A stretch of 64,000 nucleotides of DNA from Halobacteriovorax sp. DA5 (GCF_002903145.1 NZ_PPDJ01000001.1:620001-684000); one strand, 5' to 3'. Positions 8,688 through 18,613 are shown, counted from the first letter of the stretch. Program-made: numbers and translations. The notes: generated by a model not told the origin, from the letters alone.

Positions 8688-10168
8688 CAAAGACTTTCAA
8701 AATATCTTTTTTCAACATTTTCGAGTAACTCTTTTGGTGTAACTTCCATAATGTACTCAGTATTTCCTTCGTAATTGATTCGCTCGTGAATTGGTTTAAA
8801 GCCCCAGCGCTTAAATGAACGGGCCCTAATTTTATCCGCTTCTATGACAATGCGATCAAGGCCCTCTACTTTCTGTGCCGCAAATGTAACGGCCGCTATT
8901 AAGTCATTTGCATTGAAAATGGAATCATTCCCATCTACTGCAAAACGTCCAATTTCGGCTATTATTTCACCTCTTTGTCTTTCTACCTCATGGCCAGTAA
9001 AGATCTCAAGAGGAAGCTTCTGATTTACTTCTTTTGAAAGAGTAATTGAAATTGTTCCCGAAATATCGATCGAATCTTTTTCTCTAGATAGGTAGCGAAT
9101 ACCAGAATCATCATGACCTTTAAATGAATATTTTATCTGAGAGTTTCGAGCTGCTGCAAGAACGATTGTACGACTTTCTAATTGCTCTGTTATTTCTTTA
9201 AGCTTATCTAAGTCTTGGTCTTCGATATTTAGACGATTCTTGTATTCATTAAAAAGAAAGTCTCTCACGGTACTGACTAGTTCAGGACGTGATTCATAGT
9301 CTCTGATAGCATCAATCATATGAAAGGATGCCTTCACTTCATTATCATCCATATAGGTAAAGCTTTGAATCTTTTTGATCCTTCTTTGAGGTGAGAAAAA
9401 GTTTTGATTGTAGTTTAAGCTATTTAAAAAGTTCGCAAACATCGTTTGGTAAGTTATCTCTTCACTCTCATTTGCAGAAATATTAAAGATAGAGTTGCTC
9501 GTTGAGCTCGAGTTATCAAAATGTACAAGAGTTCTTGTTCTTCCTTGAGAGTCTACATGAACTGGCTCGTGTAACTTATAAGGGTTATCTCCAAGTTGTG
9601 CATATGGGACGTAATCTAATTCTCCACGGTAGAATTTGATAAGAGTATTGATTCGTTGATATTCACCTAGAAGATAATCTGTTATTTCTTTTTCATCTTT
9701 CTTATGAGCTTCATAAATAATAGTGCTGATATCATTTTGATACTTATAAAGTTTTGAAATATTATTCTCGTATTGCTTTTGATGATAGTCGCTTAGTTGT
9801 GATAGGGGAGTTACGGCCTTTACTTTATCGGCCTTAATAAGATGCTGCTGATTAAGAGGAACTTTTAAATTCCCTCTTAAAGTAGTGAAAACTAAGTGGC
9901 CATCTTCTATCTTACGATCTAGTCCTGAACGATGGATATAAGAAAGGTTGATCCCCTTATACTTATCTTTCAGATAAGTCATGATTTGTGCAACCTTTGT
10001 GTCATACTTAGGATCCGCTCCAAAATTAACAAATTCAGAAATGGCCTCGAGACAAGAATTTGGCCTATTTACACTTGCAATTGAGCGGCGTGCAACTTCG
10101 TCTTTACTAAGAATAAAGCTAAGAACAACTAGAATGGAAAATACACAAGATATTAGAATCTTCACCAA
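8687..10168 (-). CDS. Exported or membrane-anchored protein with a C-terminal GNAT-like acyltransferase fold
   Basis: The 493-residue product begins with a hydrophobic segment (KILISCVFSILVVLSFIL) that is either a signal peptide or an N-terminal anchor. The long middle region, about residues 30-380, matches nothing I know. The C-terminal part (EIIAEIGRFAVDG, an alternating helix, then RIVIEADKIRARSFKRWGF) has the layout of an N-acyltransferase/GNAT fold: a conserved strand, the AcCoA-loop region and a terminal 'F-x-x-W-G-F' strand. It lies 29 bases downstream of a TetR-type gene on the same strand, so it is probably controlled by that repressor. An acyltransferase anchored outside the cytoplasm would be unusual; the call is tentative. 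Confidence 0.55.
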   Translation of the reverse strand: MVKILISCVFSILVVLSFILSKDEVARRSIASVNRPNSCLEAISEFVNFGADPKYDTKVAQIMTYLKDKYKGINLSYIHRSGLDRKIEDGHLVFTTLRGNLKVPLNQQHLIKADKVKAVTPLSQLSDYHQKQYENNISKLYKYQNDISTIIYEAHKKDEKEITDYLLGEYQRINTLIKFYRGELDYVPYAQLGDNPYKLHEPVHVDSQGRTRTLVHFDNSSSTSNSIFNISANESEEITYQTMFANFLNSLNYNQNFFSPQRRIKKIQSFTYMDDNEVKASFHMIDAIRDYESRPELVSTVRDFLFNEYKNRLNIEDQDLDKLKEITEQLESRTIVLAAARNSQIKYSFKGHDDSGIRYLSREKDSIDISGTISITLSKEVNQKLPLEIFTGHEVERQRGEIIAEIGRFAVDGNDSIFNANDLIAAVTFAAQKVEGLDRIVIEADKIRARSFKRWGFKPIHERINYEGNTEYIMEVTPKELLENVEKRYFESL

Positions 10169-10197
10169 TAGCTTTTCGGAAATTCTACGGCAATTCT

Positions 10198-10809
10198 TTA
10201 GTTGTTTAGTCGGTTAATTAACGTCTCAAGCCTTTTTATGTAGGCTTCAACCTCTTCTTTTGGATCAATTACATTATAAAGGCTTAATATCTGGATGATA
10301 GCACCTGTTAGAAATTCATGAATGGCCTGACCAGCAAGCTCAGGGTTTAGGTCTTTTGCGAGCTGCCCATCTTTTTGAGCGCTACGAACGAGGTCGATAA
10401 TCCTCTGTCTACCGGTGTGAATGAGGTTGGCAGCAGTTTGTGAAACCTTCTTGTCGATAGAAGCGCGATAGTAAAGATAGAGAATCGTTTTTGCCTCATT
10501 GGGACGGTCAATGAGCCATTGGAAATTAGCAAGACAATGCTTTTTTAGTTTAGTTAAAGAAGTATCTTCTTCGCAAATTGTGCTTATGACTCTAGCGTGG
10601 TTCTTTGTAACGATAAATTCGAGAACTCCAAGAAAGAGTTGAGACTTATTTTTAAAGTAGTGAAAAACTGCAGACTGGCTAACTCCAAGTGTATTTGCAA
10701 TCTTTTGAAAAGATGCACCATCAATACCTTTGTGCGCCATCTGATCGATTGCTGTCTCAATGATCGCGATCTTTCTTTTTTCACCTTTAGGTGTTTCACC
10801 TACACTCAT
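10198..10809 (-). CDS. TetR-family transcriptional regulator
   Basis: A 203-residue protein with an N-terminal helix-turn-helix typical of TetR: IIETAIDQMAHKGIDGASFQKIA, then LGVSQSAVFHYFKNKSQLF. The C-terminal helical ligand-binding domain has no specific signature. I start at ATG 10809; a TTG at 10827 would only add six residues. It is transcribed with the exported acyltransferase-like gene 29 bases downstream and is divergent from uvrB, so its operator probably lies in the AT-rich 10810-10943 interval, although I see no clear palindrome there. Confidence 0.93.
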   Translation of the reverse strand: MSVGETPKGEKRKIAIIETAIDQMAHKGIDGASFQKIANTLGVSQSAVFHYFKNKSQLFLGVLEFIVTKNHARVISTICEEDTSLTKLKKHCLANFQWLIDRPNEAKTILYLYYRASIDKKVSQTAANLIHTGRQRIIDLVRSAQKDGQLAKDLNPELAGQAIHEFLTGAIIQILSLYNVIDPKEEVEAYIKRLETLINRLNN

Positions 10810-10943
10810 AATAAACCCTAATAACAATTCGAATTTTTACTATCATATAAACTTTCTATCGAGTTTACAAAAACTAACTTGGTTATATTAATGATAACTC
10901 AATTTCGCTGTTTTAAACTATGATAATAAGATAAAATAGGCAT

Positions 10944-12941
10944 ATGAGTGAAAATGTATTTAATTTAAAATCGAAGTTTAAGCCTTGTGGAGATCAGCCT
11001 GAGGCGATTAAAACAATTGTAGAGAAGCTTACAAGCGGCACTAAGGAACAAACACTTCTTGGTGTAACAGGTTCTGGAAAAACTTTTACCATGGCCAACG
11101 TTATCCAAAAGCTAGGAAAGAAAACTCTTATTCTCGCCCATAACAAGACTCTTGCTGCTCAACTCTATGCAGAGTTTCGTGAATTCTTTCCTGATAATGC
11201 TGTTGAATACTTTGTTTCATATTATGACTATTACCAACCAGAAGCCTATGTTCCTGGAAGTGACACTTATATTGAAAAAGACTCATCAGTAAATGATGAG
11301 ATCGATAAACTTCGCCACTCGGCAACTCGTTCACTACTGGAAAGAGATGATGTGATTATCATCTCATCTGTTAGTTGTATTTACGGGATTGGTTCCCCTG
11401 ATGAGTATGCGAATATGAGAGAGACTCTCTTTGTTGGAGATGAAAAAGATCGCGACGAATTTTTAAAGTCACTTGTTGCAATTCAATATGAAAGAAATGA
11501 TATCGACTTTGTTCGTGGATGCTTTCGCGTTCGTGGTGATATCGTTGAAATCTTTCCGGCCCACGAGGATTCAAATGTTGTACGAGTTGAGTTCTTCGAT
11601 GATGAGATTGAGAGTATTACAATTGTTGATCCTTTAAGAGGAACAAAGATACAAGCACTACAGAAGGTGACAATCTATCCAAAGTCTCACTATGTTGTTG
11701 GTGAGGAGAGAATGGAGCATGCTTTAGAGACTATTAAAGTTGAGCTTCGTGAAAGACTACAGGAATTAGAAAAACAAAATAAACTGGTAGAAAAGCAAAG
11801 ACTTGAACAAAGAACACTTCTTGATATCGAAATGCTTGAAGAGATGGGCTTTTGTTCTGGTATTGAAAACTACTCGCGCCATATGACAGGAAGTGAGCCT
11901 GGTGATCCACCTCCGACTCTCATTGATTTTTTTAGAAAAGACTTTCTTATGATTATTGATGAGTCCCATATTACTGTTCCTCAGGTTGGAGGGATGTATA
12001 GGGGAGATAGAGCAAGGAAGTTAAATCTTGTGGATTATGGCTTTAGACTTCCATCAGCACTTGATAACCGTCCTTTAAACTTTGAAGAATTTAAGACAAA
12101 GTTAGACGATATTCTTTATGTCTCAGCGACTCCTGGAAATTATGAGTTAGAGAGAACTCACGGTGAGTTTGTTGAACAAATCATTAGACCAACTGGCCTT
12201 CTCGATCCAATTATCGAAGTTAGGGATGCTACCAATCAGGTTGATGACCTCCTTGTTGAAGTAAGAAAAATCATAGAAAAAGGTCAAAGAGTTTTAATCA
12301 CAACACTAACGAAGAAGTTAGCTGAAGAGCTAACTAATTTCTATCATGGTAGTGGAATTAAAGTGAAGTATCTTCATAGTGATATCGATACAATCGAGCG
12401 AGTTGAAATCATTCGCGATCTTAGACTTGGGGAATTTGATGTTCTTGTTGGTATTAACTTATTAAGGGAAGGACTTGATATACCTGAGGTTTCTCTTGTC
12501 GCAATTTTAGATGCAGACAAGGAGGGCTTCTTAAGATCTGAGAGATCACTCGTTCAGACAATTGGACGTGCCGCTCGAAATAGTGATGGTAAGGTTCTTA
12601 TGTATGCGTATCAAACGACAAAATCGATGGAGCGAGCAATAGGAGAAACGAAAAGGCGTCGTGCTATTCAGATGGAGTATAATGAGGCCAATGGAATCAC
12701 TCCTCAAACTATTTTGAAAGAGGTATCTGGTGGTGTTATCGAGACTCTTCGAGGAAATAAGAAGAAAGGTAAGAAGAGTGGACCTAAAGAAGTCTCGATG
12801 TCTCCTGAAGAAATTAAGAAGCGTATCGCTGAGCTTAAGCTAGAGATGAAAGAAGCTTCAAAGGATCTTCGATTTGAAGATGCAGCTAAAATAAGAGATG
12901 AAATTAAGTTCTTAAACGAATCATTTCTAGTCTTTGGCTAA
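10944..12941 (+). CDS. uvrB: UvrABC excinuclease subunit B
   Basis: UvrB is the damage-verifying helicase of nucleotide excision repair, working between UvrA and UvrC. The 665 residues are full length: Walker A GVTGSGKT (40-47), the beta-hairpin region [12 protein letters not shown], the DESH box ([11 protein letters not shown]), helicase motifs V and VI ([23 protein letters not shown]) and the C-terminal UVR domain ([15 protein letters not shown]) that binds UvrC. There is no strong ribosome site and no obvious SOS box upstream. Its last 38 bases overlap the convergent peptidase gene. Confidence 0.98.
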   Translation: MSENVFNLKSKFKPCGDQPEAIKTIVEKLTSGTKEQTLLGVTGSGKTFTMANVIQKLGKKTLILAHNKTLAAQLYAEFREFFPDNAVEYFVSYYDYYQPEAYVPGSDTYIEKDSSVNDEIDKLRHSATRSLLERDDVIIISSVSCIYGIGSPDEYANMRETLFVGDEKDRDEFLKSLVAIQYERNDIDFVRGCFRVRGDIVEIFPAHEDSNVVRVEFFDDEIESITIVDPLRGTKIQALQKVTIYPKSHYVVGEERMEHALETIKVELRERLQELEKQNKLVEKQRLEQRTLLDIEMLEEMGFCSGIENYSRHMTGSEPGDPPPTLIDFFRKDFLMIIDESHITVPQVGGMYRGDRARKLNLVDYGFRLPSALDNRPLNFEEFKTKLDDILYVSATPGNYELERTHGEFVEQIIRPTGLLDPIIEVRDATNQVDDLLVEVRKIIEKGQRVLITTLTKKLAEELTNFYHGSGIKVKYLHSDIDTIERVEIIRDLRLGEFDVLVGINLLREGLDIPEVSLVAILDADKEGFLRSERSLVQTIGRAARNSDGKVLMYAYQTTKSMERAIGETKRRRAIQMEYNEANGITPQTILKEVSGGVIETLRGNKKKGKKSGPKEVSMSPEEIKKRIAELKLEMKEASKDLRFEDAAKIRDEIKFLNESFLVFG

Positions 12942-13452
12942 CTTCCGTTGTAATTGGCATACCCTTTAAGAAATTAAATAGTCCAAGAGCATGGCCATGA
13001 CGAATAGAGAACTCATCTGCTTCAATTTGTTTTGTCATCTCTCCAATTTGTGATCTCATCGTAAAATGACGATAGTAGAGGTGACCTAATTCATGGAAGA
13101 TAACTGCTTGGGCCATTTCGTTATCTGCTGAACGAATCAATTTTAGTAATTGAGGGTAAATAAGAACAAATGTTTTATCTCCATGTGAAGGAATAACACT
13201 TGAGTACATTCCTTGGCTTTCGAGAAAAACTAATTGTCCATATGAGGCCAAGCTCTCACATTCTTCTTCATCGAGTTGTCCAAGTATATCTTGAAAGAAT
13301 CTAAAAATATGTGGATTTGAAACGATCCAGTGGTGTGCTGGATCAGAAAAGTCCACTAATGGTAGGTTTTGTTCTTCAGTATTCTTTGTAAATGTTTTCT
13401 TTATTGCGTTTATCATACAAGATTCATCGGTATGAATCTTAAATGACATCAA
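12904..13452 (-). CDS. Small soluble zinc peptidase-like protein (HExxH, M48/gluzincin-like)
   Basis: The 182-residue protein carries [15 protein letters not shown], an HExxH zinc motif, followed by [12 protein letters not shown], where the Glu would be the third zinc ligand. This arrangement (HExGHxxxxH ... EADxxA) is that of M48-type gluzincins. However, the protein is much shorter than membrane HtpX/Ste24 enzymes and has no membrane segment or signal peptide, so it is probably cytoplasmic. The substrate is unknown. It overlaps the end of uvrB by 38 bases on the opposite strand, which limits how freely either C terminus can change. Confidence 0.7.
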   Translation of the reverse strand: MMSFKIHTDESCMINAIKKTFTKNTEEQNLPLVDFSDPAHHWIVSNPHIFRFFQDILGQLDEEECESLASYGQLVFLESQGMYSSVIPSHGDKTFVLIYPQLLKLIRSADNEMAQAVIFHELGHLYYRHFTMRSQIGEMTKQIEADEFSIRHGHALGLFNFLKGMPITTEVSQRLEMIRLRT

Positions 13453-13531
13453 TTTCAGCGTGTAAATGATGATTACTAGGTAAGCTTTGCCAGCTATAAT
13501 CTATAAAATATTAAATAGTTACAATATAAAT

Positions 13532-13927
13532 ATGAATAATAAACGATTAAGCTTCTTTCTTTTCTCAATTTTTTTTAGCTTCTTTTTAACAAAAGAAGTA
13601 TTTGCACAACAGAGAATGGAGAGGGCCGAGGCATTTATAGTTACGGCCATGCCTAGTTATTACAAAGTAATTTCCCCTGCAAAAATGAGAAATGGGAGAG
13701 TTGCAGTTATTGTTCAAAATAAAACCCTTACTCCGATTCGCGGCAAGTTTGTTGATGAGTTTGATAAGAATTTAAAATTTATTACAGTAAAGTCAGACAT
13801 GGAAGTAAGTGTTGAATTTGACTTTAATACCAAGAAAAGATTTTTTTTCGTTCCACTAGATCCTGCTTTTCAAAAAATCGTCTTGAATATAGGTAAATCG
13901 GCATATGAGATTCCTTCGCAAAAATAA
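13532..13927 (+). CDS. Small secreted protein of unknown function
   Basis: Starting at ATG 13532, rather than TTG 13487, gives a typical signal peptide (NNKRLSFFLFSIFFSFFLTK ending at VFAQQ) and a 131-residue precursor. The mature part is beta-rich (YYKVISPAKMRNGRVAVIV, RFFFVPLDPAFQKIVLNIG) with no known domain. The gene overlaps the following metallophosphoesterase by 23 bases, so the two are co-transcribed. Confidence 0.65.
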   Translation: MNNKRLSFFLFSIFFSFFLTKEVFAQQRMERAEAFIVTAMPSYYKVISPAKMRNGRVAVIVQNKTLTPIRGKFVDEFDKNLKFITVKSDMEVSVEFDFNTKKRFFFVPLDPAFQKIVLNIGKSAYEIPSQK

Positions 13928-15044
13928 TTCAAAGAAAACCATTATTGTAATCTCTGATGTTCATCTCGGAGCAGGCGAGTATGTTGATGGTGTAAGAAAC
14001 TATCTTGAAGATTTTCACTACGATGAAGAACTAGTGGATTTTCTCGAATATTTTAGTAAAGAAGAATATTCAAATAAAGAAGTTGAATTAATTATTAATG
14101 GAGACTTCTTTGATCTTTTGGCCGTTCCTTATATCAAGGTATATGATGACGAATTTTGGTCTGAAGAGTCTTCATTAAAAAAATTAAAAATGATTCTTGA
14201 GGCGCATAAAGAAGTTATGCTGGCCCTTAATGATTTTTTGAAAACAAAGAATAAGAAAATTACTTTCATTATAGGTAATCACGATGCGGAGCTTGTTTTT
14301 AAATCACTACAGGAGCTTGTTTTATCTTACTTTGACGAAAATATACGATCAAAATTTGAAATACGTCACCTAAATGATGAGTATCGTCCTGCTGATCGAG
14401 TTGTTCTTAAGCATGGCCACGAGTATGAGATTGCTCATACCTTTGATGAAGAGCATTGTATTATCGAAGATGAGTCTGGTAAGCGCTATTTTAATCCTCC
14501 GTGGGGATCTTATTACGTCACAAGAGTAATCAATAAGTTTAAAGAGGAGCGAGATCACGTAAATGCTGTAAGACCTATCAATAAGTTCTTAATTAATGGA
14601 CTTATTTACGATACATTCTTCACGCTGCGCTTTATGCTCGCAAACGTTATCTATTTCATCATGGTTCGTTCAATTTATCTTTTTAAGATAAGTGATAATT
14701 TTGGTGATTGGTTAAAACTATTCTTTAAGGAATTAGCACTCTTTCAAGATTACGAATCTCTGACTTTCGATTATCTACAGCAAGCAGAAGATACAGATGT
14801 GCTAATTGTTGGTCATACGCATGAGCCGATTTGTCGTACCTATTCTAATGGGAAGACATTTATAAATACTGGAACATGGACTCGTATGTATAATCTCGAT
14901 TTTGGAAAGGGAACTGGAACGACTCAGTTAACTTTCGCTAAGATTGAAGTTATGGATAATAAAAATGATAATGAAACGAGTATTCAGGCGAATCTTCACA
15001 CTTGGATGGGAAGAAATACACTTCCGTACGGAACATTTAATTAA
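13905..15044 (+). CDS. Calcineurin-like metallophosphoesterase
   Basis: The 379-residue protein has all five metallophosphatase blocks in order: ISDVHLGAGE, NGDFFDL, GNHDAEL, KHGHEYE and VGHTHEP. The pattern resembles UDP-2,3-diacylglucosamine hydrolase-type enzymes but the protein is longer, with an insert containing a hydrophobic stretch (FFTLRFMLANVIYFIMVRSI) that could touch the membrane. No signal peptide. It would hydrolyse a phosphomonoester or a pyrophosphate bond; the substrate is unknown. The start overlaps the previous gene, and the end lies 10 bases from a convergent gene. Confidence 0.88.
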   Translation: MRFLRKNNSKKTIIVISDVHLGAGEYVDGVRNYLEDFHYDEELVDFLEYFSKEEYSNKEVELIINGDFFDLLAVPYIKVYDDEFWSEESSLKKLKMILEAHKEVMLALNDFLKTKNKKITFIIGNHDAELVFKSLQELVLSYFDENIRSKFEIRHLNDEYRPADRVVLKHGHEYEIAHTFDEEHCIIEDESGKRYFNPPWGSYYVTRVINKFKEERDHVNAVRPINKFLINGLIYDTFFTLRFMLANVIYFIMVRSIYLFKISDNFGDWLKLFFKELALFQDYESLTFDYLQQAEDTDVLIVGHTHEPICRTYSNGKTFINTGTWTRMYNLDFGKGTGTTQLTFAKIEVMDNKNDNETSIQANLHTWMGRNTLPYGTFN

Positions 15045-15054
15045 TAACTAATAA

Positions 15055-16068
15055 TTAAAGAGATAGTATGCTAGTTACATGAGGCTTTATACGGCCGCTG
15101 TAATTGACATTGAGTCCACTAACTCCTGCTCCAGCATCAATCATATAAACAACACTACTTAGAGATGTTTTTTCTCCGGTAATCAGTCCGTAGCTAAATT
15201 CCATGATGTGAGAGACAAACTCAAGGATCTCACTGCTTAGGCCAAGGCCTGCTTGTGATATTTGATCGGGCATTCCTGAACCATCATATTTTTCATGATG
15301 AGTATCAATGAGTTTCTTACACTCTTCACTTAACTTAATACCGCTTTGATCAATAAACATACGACTAAATTTAACATGTTTGTAATATTGCTCTCTTTGA
15401 TCGTGAGTGATTTCAGTTTGATTGCCATGAATGATATTAGGCGATATTTGAGTAAGGCCAATATTTGCTAGGAATGAAGCACATACTAGGTCTGCAAGAT
15501 CTTGTGGGTTATCAATCATCATTTTCTTCGCAAAGAAATAACTGAGAGCGACGATTCTATTTGTCAGATTATCTTTATTCATATGCACACCTGCAAAGTG
15601 ACGTGCAAGAGATACAGTGTGGCTTATATCAATTGAAAAAAGCATGATTTCTTTTTGGGCCCTAAGTATGATAGGTAGAAAGTCATCCTTATCGATTGCT
15701 TTTGAGACCATACTGCGAAGTGGGGGAAGTGCGATATGTTCGCTTATCCTTTGTTCCTCAATAATGTCTTCGTACTCTTTTAAAATTTCAATCTTCTGCT
15801 TTGTTTCTTCAATAACTCTTGGTTCAATCTTATCGAGTTCTCCAACTGTGGCCAAATAAGTCATTCTCTGGGAAAGCTTTACTGCGATCTTACCTTTATT
15901 ACTATCTTCAATATAACGTAGTAGTTCATAACTATCATTTGTTAATGGAGTATTGGCCTTTAGTGACAAATTATATGTTTTATCTTTCAAGTTGTAGACA
16001 TAGAGTGAAAAAGGAAAAGTTTTAATGTCTTTTAGTGAACTTAATTTGATAAAGAAATATGCCCTCAT
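15055..16068 (-). CDS. Degenerate HD-GYP domain protein (probable c-di-GMP sensor or scaffold)
   Basis: This is a 337-residue cytoplasmic protein. Residues from about 150 follow the HD-GYP phosphodiesterase pattern (RIVALSYFFAKKM, YYKHVKFSRMFI, DTHHEKYDGSGMPD), but the catalytic HD pair is lost: where active enzymes have ALLHDIGK, this one reads SFLANIGL. The GYP motif is also changed to GMP. It is therefore unlikely to cleave c-di-GMP and may bind it or act as a scaffold. It overlaps the upstream 837-residue repeat protein by 4 bases (ATGA), so the two are translated together and probably act together. Confidence 0.75.
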   Translation of the reverse strand: MRAYFFIKLSSLKDIKTFPFSLYVYNLKDKTYNLSLKANTPLTNDSYELLRYIEDSNKGKIAVKLSQRMTYLATVGELDKIEPRVIEETKQKIEILKEYEDIIEEQRISEHIALPPLRSMVSKAIDKDDFLPIILRAQKEIMLFSIDISHTVSLARHFAGVHMNKDNLTNRIVALSYFFAKKMMIDNPQDLADLVCASFLANIGLTQISPNIIHGNQTEITHDQREQYYKHVKFSRMFIDQSGIKLSEECKKLIDTHHEKYDGSGMPDQISQAGLGLSSEILEFVSHIMEFSYGLITGEKTSLSSVVYMIDAGAGVSGLNVNYSGRIKPHVTSILSL

Positions 16069-18578
16069 TTCTTACCTCCAAAGATTCCTTTAAAGAGACC
16101 ACTAACAGATTCTGTAATGGATGAGCTCTTTTTTGATTCAATCTTCTTAGATGCTCGATCTTCTCCACTAAGGTAGCTTCCCTTGATTACTTGTAGACAT
16201 TGTTCGACCCTTTTTGGATTTTCATTTGATCTTGCAATTTCACCCTTGGAAGTCAGAAATAGAATGAAGTTATGGTATTTTCCATTTTCTATGATTGGTA
16301 TGTGATAGTAGAGCAGCTCACTTTGAAATGTTGTATCATTCCAACTAGGTTTTCTCTTTGCTTTTAAAACATTCTTTATGGCCTCGAAGCGATCATCAAC
16401 ATCTTCATTGCCTAGAATACACTCATTTTGAATATTATAAATGACGACAGTTCCAATGCAAAAACTATTTATATATTCATTTGTGAAGCTTTTTACTGCG
16501 TCACCATCAATAACAAAATTCATCGCCTCGATAAAAAAGTTCATATCTTTTGGATCTGGAATAAAGATTGCGTCTAGGGCATCTTCAATTTCTTGTTCAT
16601 TTTTTAGCCTCTCTGCTTCAGCATCGGCCAGTGCCTTTGCTTGTTGTGCTTCAAGTGCTCTTTTTCTTTCTTCTTCCTGCTTTTTTCTTGCATCTTCTTG
16701 TTGCTGAATCTTTAATTGTTCTGCTAGACGATTTGCTTCTTCTCTTTTTTTAGCAGCAAGCACATCCTGAGATTCGGAGAATTTTATTTCTAATTCTTCT
16801 TTCGAACCACCTTCGTATTCAGGTTGTTTATCAAGGTTTGAGTAATCAATAGTTTGCTCGCCAAGATCACCCTTCTTTTCGTATTCAATAGTTGGTCCAG
16901 GAGGTCTTGTTACTTCTTCGTTTTCGGCCTTGTTATCTAAATTAAGATCTAAATTATGTACATTATCATACTTTTTATTTTTCTCTTTAGAGTGCGCATC
17001 GAGAGAAGCAAATAGATCTTCATTGTCTCTATTATTTGTCTGATTATCACGAGAACCATTATTCTTACTCATTGCCAGATCGGCACTGTCTTTCGATTTA
17101 CCTTGGAGACCTTTCTCGTTATCAATAAGTTCATCATTAGATGAAGACTGTATTCCTTGTTGATCTCTTCCCTTAGAAGTGGTCTTATTTGACTGTAGCT
17201 CTTCTAATGTTTTCAATAAGTCATCATCAAAATCGTCATCACTATAATCAGTATCGCTTTGTGTAGGAGTAAGCTTTCCACTAAGATTTGGTCTACTCGT
17301 TTTGCTATCATTTAAGTTTGATTTTTTTATATTATCAAGACTTGCAAAGAGGTCTTCGTCGGTATCTTTTTCATTTTCTACATTATCTAATGTTGCGGAG
17401 ATGCTACCTTTAAGTGAACCATCTTTCTCATTCGATTTATTTGTCGCATTTTTAACTTTATCGAGACTTGCAAAGAGGTCTTCGTCAGTATCTTTTTCGT
17501 CTTCTATGTCATCAAGAGTAGGAGATAGCTTACCTTGAAGGCTTCCACCAAGGTCATCGGCTTTATTTGCTGATTTTTTGACAGTATCAAGACTCTTGAA
17601 AAGATCGTCTTCGAAATCATCGTCTTCAATGTCATCTAATGTTGGAGATAAACTCCCCTTAAGTTGTCCACTTTGTTGGCCTGAGTTTTGTGAACTCTTT
17701 TTTACACTATCAAGACTTTTAAAAAGGTCCTCATCAAAGTCGTCTTTATCTTCATCATAGTCATCTAAAGTAGGGGATACTTGTCCTTTTAGACTTCCTC
17801 CTAGATCCTTATTTGATTTACTTGATTGCTGTTCAAGGCTTTTAAAGAGATCCTCTTCAAAATTTATCTCAGGAGTGTTGTCGGCCTTACTATTCTTTTC
17901 TAATGAGCCTTTAAGATGGCCACCTTCTTGATTATTTTGCTTTTGGTGTGCACTTAAGTCTTTTAATGACATTCCTTGTTCTTTAATTTCGTCATCATCA
18001 CTATAATCTGCATATGTACTATCATCAAAGACATCCTTATTAGCTTTTTGAGGAGCTGTCTTTGAAACATTTCCCTTTAAGTGCCCACCATTATTATTTC
18101 TTTCGGCCTCTTTCTTATCTTCATAATTTCTTTCTTCGAGTGCTGCTTTATCTTCACCACTTCGAAACTCCATTTCTGCTGTTTCTTCGGCCTTCTTTAA
18201 AGATCTTAATATAAGATTTACTTTATACTCTAACGTTTTTGCAGGAACAGGTTCTTGTATATACTCTGTTAATCCAATCTTTCTAAACTTTTCTAGAGTT
18301 TTAGGAGGCACAGCTTTCGAGTTAATCAGAAGTACTTTTACATTATTTTTATGAATGAATTTTCTTAGCGGTTGAATACATTGAGCTGTCTTTTTAGGAC
18401 TACAGGCAATCGTTAAAGACTGGCCGATAGTTGGGATTAGTTGATTATATTCCTCGGGACTTTCAACTTCATATATTTCGATACCCTCTGCTTCTGCAGA
18501 TGCCTCAATAGACTCTTTTAGCTTCTTTACTGCTTCAGTAAGAGGCTCAAGAAAAATGAGCGGTTTCCCTTCTTCCAT
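16065..18578 (-). CDS. 837-residue repeat protein with receiver-like N terminus, acidic repeats and coiled coil
   Basis: I do not recognise this protein. Residues 1-128 look like a receiver-type alpha/beta domain without clear phosphorylation residues (VKVLLINSKAV, then a Lys-containing end). Residues 164-460 hold about seven repeats of 41-43 residues, each with a GG(S/H)LKG start, an SPTLDD acidic run and a DLF(K/A)SLD core; a further DLFASLD lies at 521. A long Glu/Lys/Ala coiled coil follows around 600-680, then a globular C-terminal domain (IFIPDPKDMNFFIEAMNFV onwards), ending in GLFKGIFGGKK. No signal peptide. There is no Shine-Dalgarno sequence, and a sigma-28-like promoter lies right at the start. 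It is coupled to a degenerate HD-GYP gene. Confidence 0.8.
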   Translation of the reverse strand: MEEGKPLIFLEPLTEAVKKLKESIEASAEAEGIEIYEVESPEEYNQLIPTIGQSLTIACSPKKTAQCIQPLRKFIHKNNVKVLLINSKAVPPKTLEKFRKIGLTEYIQEPVPAKTLEYKVNLILRSLKKAEETAEMEFRSGEDKAALEERNYEDKKEAERNNNGGHLKGNVSKTAPQKANKDVFDDSTYADYSDDDEIKEQGMSLKDLSAHQKQNNQEGGHLKGSLEKNSKADNTPEINFEEDLFKSLEQQSSKSNKDLGGSLKGQVSPTLDDYDEDKDDFDEDLFKSLDSVKKSSQNSGQQSGQLKGSLSPTLDDIEDDDFEDDLFKSLDTVKKSANKADDLGGSLQGKLSPTLDDIEDEKDTDEDLFASLDKVKNATNKSNEKDGSLKGSISATLDNVENEKDTDEDLFASLDNIKKSNLNDSKTSRPNLSGKLTPTQSDTDYSDDDFDDDLLKTLEELQSNKTTSKGRDQQGIQSSSNDELIDNEKGLQGKSKDSADLAMSKNNGSRDNQTNNRDNEDLFASLDAHSKEKNKKYDNVHNLDLNLDNKAENEEVTRPPGPTIEYEKKGDLGEQTIDYSNLDKQPEYEGGSKEELEIKFSESQDVLAAKKREEANRLAEQLKIQQQEDARKKQEEERKRALEAQQAKALADAEAERLKNEQEIEDALDAIFIPDPKDMNFFIEAMNFVIDGDAVKSFTNEYINSFCIGTVVIYNIQNECILGNEDVDDRFEAIKNVLKAKRKPSWNDTTFQSELLYYHIPIIENGKYHNFILFLTSKGEIARSNENPKRVEQCLQVIKGSYLSGEDRASKKIESKKSSSITESVSGLFKGIFGGKK
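17199..18089 (-). repeat. Tandem coding repeats, about 125 bp each
   Basis: This section of the 837-residue gene encodes the GGxLKG / SPTLDD / DLFxSLD repeats. Repeat starts fall at residues 164, 219, 260, 303, 344, 386 and 429. The first spacing is longer and the last copy is degenerate, while the middle four are the most alike, as expected from unequal crossing-over. Confidence 0.8.
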
Positions 18579-18586
18579 ATAGCTTA

Positions 18587-18613
18587 TTATCGGTAAATCA
18601 TTTAATTTATTTA
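18587..18613 (-). promoter_or_regulatory. Possible sigma-28 promoter of the 837-residue gene
   Basis: Reading the minus strand, TAAATAAA at 18613-18606 and ACCGATAA at 18594-18587 are separated by 11 bases, the FliA spacing (consensus TAAAGTTT, 11 bases, GCCGATAA). Transcription would start only a few bases before the ATG at 18578, implying a nearly leaderless mRNA, which fits the missing Shine-Dalgarno sequence. Confidence 0.45.

Noticed and set aside
12904..12941. Frameshift at the end of uvrB
   Set aside because: UvrB ends normally after a complete UVR domain; the overlap is with a genuine convergent gene.
17302..17760. Ser/Leu-rich open frames on the plus strand within the 837-residue gene
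   Set aside because: They run antisense to the coding repeats and reflect repeat composition.
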